Source: Oscillospiraceae bacterium (GTDB taxonomy: Bacteria; Bacillota_A; Clostridia; Oscillospirales; Ruminococcaceae). From it: a DNA stretch of 11,215 nt. The position numbers and the translations under genes are program-made. Positions 1 through 5,217 of the stretch are shown here, in pieces. The DNA lies in assembly GCA_017440445.1 (NCBI GenBank), contig JAFSHE010000401.1:1-11215 (forward strand), given 5' to 3'. The number at the start of each line of letters is the position of its first letter. Position 1 is the stretch's first letter. Below the pieces are notes generated by a model. It saw only the letters and a program-made list of their open reading frames with translations, was not told the origin of the DNA and did no database searches.

Positions 1-1
1 G

Positions 2-325
2 CTGAAAAAAAGAGAAGAGATATTGATAAAGGATCAACCCGTGAGCAAATACAATAGGTATTTCGATATAATGAGAAAAAGCGCACATGAGCTTATTGAA
101 CAGGGGCGACAAGACGAGATTCTTCCTTACCTTGAAAGCGATAGTATATCTGTTCGTAGGGACGTTGCGGGACTTTTGTATAATTTATACCCCGATAAAT
201 GTCGGGAGGTGCTGACGGATATAAGTAAAATGTCTGTGCGAACAGGTTTACCACGGTGTTTCGGAAATGTCAGACTGTCAGCTTTATATGCATTGAAGAT
301 AGGTATTCCCAAAACCTATCCTTAA
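2..325 (+). CDS. DUF2019-like small helical-repeat protein, 5' end cut off by the window
   Basis: The reading frame is open from base 2, and lysine- and glutamate-rich residues precede the first internal TTG codon at 23. The real start is therefore probably left of the window and the gene is partial. The visible C-terminal part, about 107 residues, contains KYNRYFDIM, then DEILPYLESDSISVRRDVAG, then LYPDKCREVL. This is the HEAT-like helical pattern I associate with DUF2019 proteins (short, soluble, function unknown), in which a conserved 'SVR..VA' helix is followed by a 'P..C..VL' helix. No signal peptide or catalytic motif is visible. The stop codon at 323-325 lies 10 bases before the GNAT gene, so the two are probably co-transcribed. 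The family call is from memory of the pattern and is moderate; a generic HEAT-repeat protein is the alternative. Confidence 0.55.
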   Translation: MKKREEILIKDQPVSKYNRYFDIMRKSAHELIEQGRQDEILPYLESDSISVRRDVAGLLYNLYPDKCREVLTDISKMSVRTGLPRCFGNVRLSALYALKIGIPKTYP

Positions 326-335
326 GGAGAAAGTA

Positions 336-884
336 ATGGACAATATAAAGATATACAGCAAACAAAACCGAATAGAAAAATCTCTTTTTGATGAGTTTTT
401 TGCACTTATGGAGCAGTCATTTCCCACATCCGAGCGGCGTGATTACGAGGGCTTTTTTGCTGAGTTTGAGCACCCCTGCTTTCACAGCATCTGCTATCAG
501 CCCGAAAGGCTTGCGGGAGTGCTGAATTACTATGATTTCGAAGATTTTATCTACATCGAGCATTTTGCGGTTTCGCCCGAGCTGAGAGGGCAGGGAACTG
601 GCGCAGCGCTTATCGGAGAGATAAAGCGAATTGGTGAGGGAAAAAAACTGGTGCTTGAGGCGGAGCCGCCATCTGACGGAGATATTGCCTGCCGCAGGAT
701 AGGTTTTTACGAGCGTCTGGGATTTTCGCTTAATGAGTATGCATATATACAGCCGCCGCTTATCAAGGGGGAGCAGCCGATACCTCTTGTTATTATGTCC
801 TTTCCCGAGAGGCTTTCTGAGAAGGAATACCTTGATATCCGCAGTGTATTGTATAGAGAGGTATACAGCGGCTGGAATGGATAA
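336..884 (+). CDS. GNAT-family N-acetyltransferase
   Basis: This 182-residue cytoplasmic protein has the GCN5-related acetyltransferase fold. HFAVSPELRGQGTGAALI (about residues 75-92) holds the acetyl-CoA pyrophosphate loop R/Q-x-x-G-x-G (R84, G85, Q86, G87, G89), and RRIGFYERLGF (120-130) is the usual C-terminal 'A..FYe..GF' motif. The N-terminal FPTSERRDYE resembles the 'FP..ER' start of many clostridial GNATs. It should transfer acetyl from acetyl-CoA to an amine, but the acceptor cannot be told from sequence. The ATG at 336 follows an AAGGAG box (about 324-329). It lies 10 bases behind the DUF2019-like gene and ends before a clear terminator, so it closes that transcription unit. The family is certain and the substrate is unknown. 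Confidence 0.85.
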   Translation: MDNIKIYSKQNRIEKSLFDEFFALMEQSFPTSERRDYEGFFAEFEHPCFHSICYQPERLAGVLNYYDFEDFIYIEHFAVSPELRGQGTGAALIGEIKRIGEGKKLVLEAEPPSDGDIACRRIGFYERLGFSLNEYAYIQPPLIKGEQPIPLVIMSFPERLSEKEYLDIRSVLYREVYSGWNG

Positions 885-893
885 AATAAACAG

Positions 894-920
894 ACCATCG
901 CACATTTTGCGATGGTTTTT
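894..920 (+). terminator. Rho-independent terminator after the GNAT gene
   Basis: A perfect 9-bp stem pairs ACCATCGCA (894-902) with TGCGATGGT (908-916) around a 5-base loop. The T-run continues to 920. It lies 10 bases after the GNAT stop codon and separates that unit from the MATE promoter. Confidence 0.88.
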
Positions 921-970
921 GTCTGTAATGGCGAAAATGCTGTCAAGTGAATTAAAATTCAAAAAAACTG

Positions 971-999
971 TTGAAAAAAGCTTGCGGTGGTGCTATAAT
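971..999 (+). promoter_or_regulatory. Sigma-A promoter of the MATE gene
   Basis: The -35 box TTGAAA (971-976) and the -10 box TATAAT (994-999) are separated by 17 bp, and a TGC triplet (991-993) gives an extended -10. The predicted start of transcription is near 1006, leaving a leader of about 36 bases with GAGG (1031-1034) before the ATG at 1042. Confidence 0.85.
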
Positions 1000-1041
1000 C
1001 TGTAATTGATTTGAAAACTTGCGATAAAATGAGGTACATAT

Positions 1042-2391
1042 ATGTCCGCTTATGTCAGGAATATGACCGAGGGCAGCGAGCTTGGTCACATTGTCAGATT
1101 TACACTTCCGCTGCTTTTAGGAAATCTTTTTCAGCAGTTATATAATGTCGTTGATTCCGCAATAGTCGGAAGATTTCTTGGCAGTGATGCGCTTGCTGCG
1201 GTTGGCTCAACGGGTTCGATAACCTATTTTTTCTATTCGCTTTGCATAGGACTTGCGACGGGTGCGGGAATACTTATCGCACAGCGATTTGGTGCGAACG
1301 ATATAGAGTCAGTAAAGCGACTGATTGCAAATTCTGCCTATGCATTGGGAGCGCTTGGAGTGGTTATAAGTATAATATCGGTGTTTCTTGCAGAGCCACT
1401 GCTGCAGCTTCTTGATACACCCGAGTCAGTGCTTGATACAGCGGTCGGATATATGCAGATAGCTTGTGCAGGTACTGTGGCAGTTGCCACATATAACTGG
1501 ATAAATGCTGTTATGCGCTCTCTCGGTGATGCTAAAACTCCGCTTATTTTCCTTATAGTTGCCAGTATTACAAATGTGGTGCTAGACCTGCTGTTTGTCG
1601 TGACCTTTGATATGGGCGTAAATGGCGCTGCGCTTGCGACAGTTATCGCACAGGGAGTATCCGCCGTGGGAAGTATCATCTTCGCATTCCTGAAAAATCC
1701 TTGCTTCAGACTTCAGCGTGAGCAGTTTGTGCTTATTCCGCATATCTTTGTGAAGTGTTTTACTACGGGAGTTCCGATCGCACTTCAGAATGCGCTTGTT
1801 TCTGTATCTATGATAATGCTCCAGAGGACTGCTAACGGCTTCGGAGAGGATATTATGGCGGCATATACAGCGACTATGAGAGTAGAGCAGCTCGTGCAGC
1901 AGCCCTTTGCATCACTGAATGTAGCGATATCCACCTTTGCAGGACAGAATATCGGTGCAGGAAAGCCTGACCGTGCTGTAAAGGGATATCATAAAAGCGT
2001 GCTGACGGGATTTGTTTTTTCGATAGTTATGCTGGTGCTGTTCATGCTGCTTAGCTATCAGATAGTTGGAATATTTGTTGACAAGCCCGAGGTGCTTGAG
2101 ATCGGCGAAGCGGCATTGAAGCTGTCGGCATTGTTCTATTTCCCGCTTGGACTTATCCATATAACCCGTGGAATGTTGAATGGTGCGGGCGATGTGGGAT
2201 ATGCACTGATAAACGGCATAGCTGAGGTAGTTGGAAGAATTGGCTTTGCAGCGATACTTGTAAACATCCCTGGGGTAGGATACTGGGCTGTCTGGGGAAC
2301 CACCTGCCTCACGTGGGTGCTTACTGCTGTGATGAGCCTTATCCGTTACAAGGGCGGTAAATGGCGCAGTAAATTTAAGAGCGCAGAGTGA
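1042..2391 (+). CDS. MATE-family multidrug/cation antiporter
   Basis: This 449-residue polytopic membrane protein has the usual MATE length and is predicted to have about 12 transmembrane helices in two six-helix halves. The first half opens with the family signature PLLLGNLFQQLYNVVDSAIV followed by GRFLGSDALAAVG. The second half repeats the theme with GVPIALQNALVSVSM and then AFASLNV-type and FAGQNIGAGKPDRA segments typical of clostridial NorM/MepA-like members. It would export drugs or metabolites in exchange for Na+ or H+; the substrate cannot be read from sequence. The ATG at 1042 has GAGG seven bases upstream and its own promoter, so this is a single-gene unit. A GGKWRSKF-type basic tail ends the protein in the cytoplasm. 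The family is certain. Confidence 0.94.
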   Translation: MSAYVRNMTEGSELGHIVRFTLPLLLGNLFQQLYNVVDSAIVGRFLGSDALAAVGSTGSITYFFYSLCIGLATGAGILIAQRFGANDIESVKRLIANSAYALGALGVVISIISVFLAEPLLQLLDTPESVLDTAVGYMQIACAGTVAVATYNWINAVMRSLGDAKTPLIFLIVASITNVVLDLLFVVTFDMGVNGAALATVIAQGVSAVGSIIFAFLKNPCFRLQREQFVLIPHIFVKCFTTGVPIALQNALVSVSMIMLQRTANGFGEDIMAAYTATMRVEQLVQQPFASLNVAISTFAGQNIGAGKPDRAVKGYHKSVLTGFVFSIVMLVLFMLLSYQIVGIFVDKPEVLEIGEAALKLSALFYFPLGLIHITRGMLNGAGDVGYALINGIAEVVGRIGFAAILVNIPGVGYWAVWGTTCLTWVLTAVMSLIRYKGGKWRSKFKSAE

Positions 2392-2406
2392 TTTAAACAC
2401 AACAAA

Positions 2407-2429
2407 AAGGGCGACCAACGGTCGCCCTT
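2407..2429. terminator. Shared bidirectional terminator between MATE and aroB
   Basis: A perfect 10-bp stem pairs AAGGGCGACC (2407-2416) with GGTCGCCCTT (2420-2429) across a 3-base loop. It lies between two convergent genes. Read on the minus strand the stem ends in a T5 run (2404-2408 are A). On the plus strand only GCATTTTATT follows, so it should work better for aroB but can serve both. Confidence 0.85.
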
Positions 2430-2467
2430 GCATTTTATTAATTCTATGTGATTATTAAGAGGAGATA

Positions 2468-3580
2468 TCATATATCCATGATTATCTCCCGTGCGGTCTG
2501 CTCGTCTATCCTTACAGCAAAGTTTCCTTCTTCAAATTCCACAACATCACCAATGCCCTTCTGTATAACAAATCGGAGCTGACCGTTCTTCACCTTTTTG
2601 TCGGTGTACAGCTTTTTCACAAGCTTCTCTCTGTCTATGTAGTCGGGAATTTCGGTGGGGAGGCATGCCTTTTTCAGCAGGGCAATAACATCATCACGTT
2701 CAGCCTCTGTCATATAGCCGAGTTTGTTTGCAAGCTTTACCTCTGCAACAAGGCCGATAGACACTGCCTCTCCGTGGAGCAGCCTGTACTCGCTGACTGT
2801 TTCGATTGCACGTCCTACTGTATGACCGAGGTTAAGTATCTCACGAAGTCCGCTTTCTCTTTCGTCCTTCATTACTACCTCGTATTTTATTCTGCAGTTC
2901 TCATTTGCGATATGTTCGCAGGCGTCCTTTTCAATGTTGAGTATAGCTGTCATGTTTTCGTTGAGATAATCGAACAGCTCTCTGCTTGCTATGCAGGCAT
3001 GCTTGATAGTTTCCGCAAGGCCGCTGTATACCTGCCTTGCGGGGAGAGTTTTCCATGCTGCGATATCAAGATATACCTTTTCAGGCTGATTGAAAAGACC
3101 TATCAGATTTGTTGCGAGGGAAGTATCCACAGCGGTTTTTCCGCCGACAGAAGCGTCAGCCGCCGCCAGCAGGGTAGTGGCATAGTTGATAAAAGGAACA
3201 CCTCTGCCGTAAGTGCCTGCGAGGAATCCTGACAGGTCAGTTACAACGCCGCCGCCGACCGCTATGATACAGCAGTCCCTTCGGAAGCCCTTTTCAAGCA
3301 TTGCGTCCTCGACCATTTCCTTGGTTTTGCGGGTCTTGCTTGTTTCTCCTGCTTCGAAAACGAACATATCAGCCTGATATCCGTTTTCTTTAAGCTTTTC
3401 GAGTATCTGTACAGCGTAAAGGTCCCTTACAATGCTGTCGGTAATAACAGCAAATTTCTTTATTCCGTCTACCAGACCATTTTTGATATCGGATATCAGC
3501 TTATCCTCAAGTCCGAAGCCTATCTCTATCTCATAGCTGTCATCAACTACTTTTTTTAGTTCTACGTTAAAAGTACTCAT
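2468..3580 (-). CDS. aroB: 3-dehydroquinate synthase (shikimate pathway)
   Basis: This 370-residue cytoplasmic NAD+- and metal-dependent enzyme converts DAHP to 3-dehydroquinate, the second step of chorismate synthesis. Family landmarks are the nucleotide-binding AVGGGVVTDLSGFLAGTYGR (about 107-126), then DASVGGKTAVD (142-152), and a metal triad read as E190 in GLAE, H253 in LNLGHT and H269 in LLHGEA. One oddity: the second His of the usual GHT-x-GHA motif is Arg257 (GHTVGRA). I start at 3580 rather than at an ATG at 3613. The 3580 ATG has AGGGAG a few bases upstream, while 3613 has no RBS and lies at or before the predicted transcript start. The gene is alone with its own promoter and terminator, not in a shikimate operon. 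Confidence 0.95.
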   Translation of the reverse strand: MSTFNVELKKVVDDSYEIEIGFGLEDKLISDIKNGLVDGIKKFAVITDSIVRDLYAVQILEKLKENGYQADMFVFEAGETSKTRKTKEMVEDAMLEKGFRRDCCIIAVGGGVVTDLSGFLAGTYGRGVPFINYATTLLAAADASVGGKTAVDTSLATNLIGLFNQPEKVYLDIAAWKTLPARQVYSGLAETIKHACIASRELFDYLNENMTAILNIEKDACEHIANENCRIKYEVVMKDERESGLREILNLGHTVGRAIETVSEYRLLHGEAVSIGLVAEVKLANKLGYMTEAERDDVIALLKKACLPTEIPDYIDREKLVKKLYTDKKVKNGQLRFVIQKGIGDVVEFEEGNFAVRIDEQTAREIIMDI

Positions 3581-3616
3581 TATATATCTCCCTGCTGCAA
3601 ATAAATTTTCCATTTA

Positions 3617-3645
3617 ATTATATCACTAACCGTAAAGATTGTCAA
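3617..3645 (-). promoter_or_regulatory. Consensus sigma-A promoter of aroB
   Basis: On the minus strand TTGACA (3645-3640) and TATAAT (3622-3617) match the consensus perfectly with a 17-bp spacer. Transcription should start near 3610, which excludes the ATG at 3613 as translation start. Confidence 0.9.
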
Positions 3646-3647
3646 TG

Positions 3648-3683
3648 AAAAACGAAACCGCTTTCGTGAAAGTACGAAAGCGG
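3648..3683 (-). terminator. Terminator of the OhrR/MarR-like gene
   Basis: A perfect 9-bp stem pairs CCGCTTTCG (3658-3666) with CGAAAGCGG (3675-3683) around an 8-base loop. On the minus strand it is followed by TTTCGTTTTT. It lies 25 bases after the repressor stop codon and abuts the aroB -35 box. A plus-strand T-run (3690-3696) is also present but no plus-strand gene needs it. Confidence 0.82.
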
Positions 3684-3707
3684 CACATATTTTTTGTAGA
3701 TAAAACT

Positions 3708-4145
3708 TTATTCCTTCATGGAGTTAAGTATCTTATATAGCAGCTCATAAAGTTTTAAAGCTTCGTCAGGCTCCAGTTTTACACATGACGCAACGCCTGC
3801 AGGGACAGATACTGCTTGTTCACGCAGCTTTTCGCCCTCGCTTGTTATTCTGATAAGCAATACACGTTCATCCTCTGTTGAGCGGGTACGTCGGACAAAC
3901 CCCTTTGCCTCAAGGCTTTTCAGTACGGGAGTAAGCGTGCCTGAGTCGAGAAATAGTATTTGTCCCAGTTCTTTTACGCTGATCTCCTCTTTTTCCCATA
4001 TTACCATCATCGTGATATATTGTGTGTAAGTTAGTCCAATTGCGTCAAGATGTGGTCTGTATTGCTTTATTATCTCACGGGAGGCAGCATAAAGCGGAAA
4101 ACATATTTGATTTTTCAGCATCAGGCTTTCATATTCTTTGTCCAT
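3708..4145 (-). CDS. MarR-family organic-peroxide-sensing repressor, OhrR-like
   Basis: This is a 145-residue winged-helix regulator. The N-terminal NQICFPLYAASREI and the LDSGTLTPVLKSLEAKGFVR recognition region are typical of OhrR, which senses organic hydroperoxides through a reactive cysteine and releases its operator when oxidised. From the ATG at 4145 the cysteine is residue 15, and Tyr19, Tyr29 and Tyr40 fall at the positions I recall for Bacillus subtilis OhrR. A second cysteine at 121 is close to where the 2-Cys OhrR type has its resolving cysteine. I prefer this ATG because GGAGG lies five bases upstream; a TTG at 4160 overlaps that RBS. It lies downstream of a peroxidase and TSCPD pair on the same strand, a fitting context. 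A generic MarR sensor of another oxidant is the alternative. Confidence 0.87.
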   Translation of the reverse strand: MDKEYESLMLKNQICFPLYAASREIIKQYRPHLDAIGLTYTQYITMMVIWEKEEISVKELGQILFLDSGTLTPVLKSLEAKGFVRRTRSTEDERVLLIRITSEGEKLREQAVSVPAGVASCVKLEPDEALKLYELLYKILNSMKE

Positions 4146-4160
4146 AGCTACCTCCGACAA

Positions 4161-4182
4161 AATGTATAATTAATTGAATATA
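4161..4182. promoter_or_regulatory. Candidate AT-rich MarR/OhrR operator in the repressor leader
   Basis: An imperfect inverted repeat is centred on AATTAATT (minus strand TATATTCAATTA then ATTATACATT). Eight of 12 half-site positions match. It resembles the AT-rich TACAATT-type dyads of OhrR operators. It lies just upstream of the RBS of the repressor gene, a position suited to autoregulation by roadblock. Confidence 0.4.
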
Positions 4183-4233
4183 TCCGAATAGGTCAGGACG
4201 ATATTTGTCCGACATAAACAGATGTTTGCAAAG

Positions 4234-4243
4234 TATGATCATA
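4234..4243. promoter_or_regulatory. Perfect 10-bp palindrome at the repressor transcription start
   Basis: TATGATCATA is a perfect dyad located 3-13 bases downstream of the -10 box of the repressor promoter, over the predicted transcription start near 4240. A repressor bound here would block initiation. Short palindromes occur by chance, so this is only a candidate operator. Confidence 0.35.
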
Positions 4244-4246
4244 TTG

Positions 4247-4275
4247 ATTATAACACAAATCAGTAATTATTTCAA
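4247..4275 (-). promoter_or_regulatory. Sigma-A promoter of the OhrR/MarR-like gene
   Basis: On the minus strand TTGAAA (4275-4270) and TATAAT (4252-4247) have a 17-bp spacer. The -35 box directly abuts the stop codon of the TSCPD gene. The predicted leader is about 95 bases, long enough to carry the two candidate operators. No terminator is seen between the TSCPD gene and the repressor, so read-through is also possible. Confidence 0.78.
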
Positions 4276-4536
4276 TCACATAGCGTGCAATTCATTAAAT
4301 GCTCTGCGTACAGCAATAGCAAGCTGGTCGGTGCAGGAGGTCGGACGTCTGCCGCAGGTGTTGCCAAGAAGCTTTTCCTCAATATCCTCTACTGTTGCAC
4401 CCTCAAGAAGCTTTGATATAGCCTTGAGATTTCCGTTGCAGCCACCTGAGAAAGAAATGTCGCTGATGATGTTATCATTGATATCAAATGAGATTAGCTG
4501 TGCGCAGGTGTTTTCAGTTTTGTATTCGTAACGCAT
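4276..4536 (-). CDS. TSCPD-domain four-cysteine protein (TIGR03905-like)
   Basis: This 86-residue soluble protein has SFSGGCNGNL (around residue 33), GRRPTSCTDQLA (around 62-73) and four cysteines at 11, 33, 61 and 68. It matches the small stand-alone TSCPD family, also found as a C-terminal domain in some ribonucleotide reductases, whose function is unknown; the cysteine pattern suggests metal binding or redox chemistry. Here the signature reads TSCTD. I start at the ATG at 4536. Its first A is the last base of the peroxidase TAA stop (TAATG), so translation is coupled, and AGGAG lies eight bases upstream. A GTG at 4545 would sit against that RBS. The overlap makes it the direct operon partner of the peroxidase. 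Confidence 0.87.
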   Translation of the reverse strand: MRYEYKTENTCAQLISFDINDNIISDISFSGGCNGNLKAISKLLEGATVEDIEEKLLGNTCGRRPTSCTDQLAIAVRRAFNELHAM

Positions 4537-5075
4537 TACAGACACTCCTTTATTTTGTCTTTCAGTTTTTTCATATCTGTAGGTTCAAAGCGTGCAACTA
4601 TATCGCCGTTTCTGTTTATGAGGAACTTTGTGAAATTCCATTTTATATTTCCGTTGTTCTTATAGTTCTTATCGTTCTTTTTAACAACTCCTGACAGCAT
4701 TATTCCCATAGGTGACATACCAAATCCCTCAAAGCTTGTGTTTTCGGTAAGCCATTTGAACAGGGGAAGTGCGTTCTCGCCGTTTACATCCACCTTGGAA
4801 AACTGAGGAAAGGTAATACCGTATCTGCCTGTGCAAAACGAATGTATCTCCTCATCATCGCCTGGTGCCTGTTCTCCGAACTGATTACAGGGGAAATCAA
4901 GGATCTCCAGACCTGAATCTTTAAATTCATCATAGATATCCTGCAATTCATCATACTGCGGGGTGAATCCGCAGCCTGTTGCTGTGTTGACAATAAGAAG
5001 TATCTTTCCTTTATATTCAGAAAGTGATACCATGCTGCCATCCTGTGTTTTAGCGCTGAAATCATAAAAATTCAT
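4536..5075 (-). CDS. Glutathione-peroxidase-family thiol peroxidase (Cys type)
   Basis: This 179-residue cytoplasmic enzyme reduces H2O2 or organic hydroperoxides. Bacterial Cys-type members usually take electrons from thioredoxin rather than glutathione. The signatures are NTATGCGFTPQY (peroxidatic Cys35), FPCNQFGEQAPG (catalytic Gln69) and KWNFTKFL (Trp146, Asn147), which complete the Cys/Gln/Trp/Asn tetrad. Cys81 in SFCTGRYG sits where the resolving cysteine of the atypical 2-Cys type (yeast Gpx3 Cys82) lies, supporting a thioredoxin-dependent cycle. The ATG at 5075 has GGAGG six bases upstream and a consensus promoter follows. It is the first gene of a unit with the TSCPD gene. An OhrR-like regulator downstream suggests peroxide-responsive expression, which is inference. 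Confidence 0.93.
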   Translation of the reverse strand: MNFYDFSAKTQDGSMVSLSEYKGKILLIVNTATGCGFTPQYDELQDIYDEFKDSGLEILDFPCNQFGEQAPGDDEEIHSFCTGRYGITFPQFSKVDVNGENALPLFKWLTENTSFEGFGMSPMGIMLSGVVKKNDKNYKNNGNIKWNFTKFLINRNGDIVARFEPTDMKKLKDKIKECL

Positions 5076-5120
5076 AATGTACCTCCATAGATTTGAATAA
5101 ATTAAATTGAGATCAACTGA

Positions 5121-5149
5121 ATAATATCATAAAATCATCAATTTGTCAA
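5121..5149 (-). promoter_or_regulatory. Promoter of the peroxidase-TSCPD unit
   Basis: On the minus strand TTGACA (5149-5144) and TATTAT (5126-5121) are separated by 17 bp. The transcript should start near 5114, inside the near-palindrome TTGAGATCAA (5107-5116), which could be a regulator site. Confidence 0.82.
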
Positions 5150-5171
5150 TAGTCATTTCTGAAAAAATGAT

Positions 5172-5213
5172 GAAAAAAGCCGAAGGATGTGTTGCCTAAA
5201 TCATCCTTCGGCT
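5172..5213 (-). terminator. Terminator of the EAL/beta-helix gene
   Basis: A perfect 12-bp stem pairs AGCCGAAGGATG (5178-5189) with CATCCTTCGGCT (5202-5213) around a 12-base loop. On the minus strand it is followed by a T6 run. It begins five bases after the stop codon of the 860-residue protein. Confidence 0.92.
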
Positions 5214-5217
5214 GAAT

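Noticed and set aside
417..962. 181-codon minus-strand open frame opposite the GNAT gene
   Set aside because: It runs through the GNAT gene and its terminator hairpin, with no family motif.
2774..3232. 152-codon plus-strand open frame
   Set aside because: It lies antisense inside aroB, has no RBS or recognisable motif, and is explained by the codon pattern of the real gene.
3581..3613. N-terminal extension of AroB starting at the ATG at 3613
   Set aside because: No RBS precedes it and it lies at or before the predicted transcript start. The ATG at 3580 has AGGGAG upstream.
3667..3696. Plus-strand terminator with a T-run at 3690-3696
   Set aside because: There is no plus-strand gene upstream. 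The hairpin is needed by the minus-strand repressor gene.
4537..4545. GTG start for the TSCPD gene
   Set aside because: It directly abuts the AGGAG box. The ATG at 4536 has normal spacing and overlaps the peroxidase stop.
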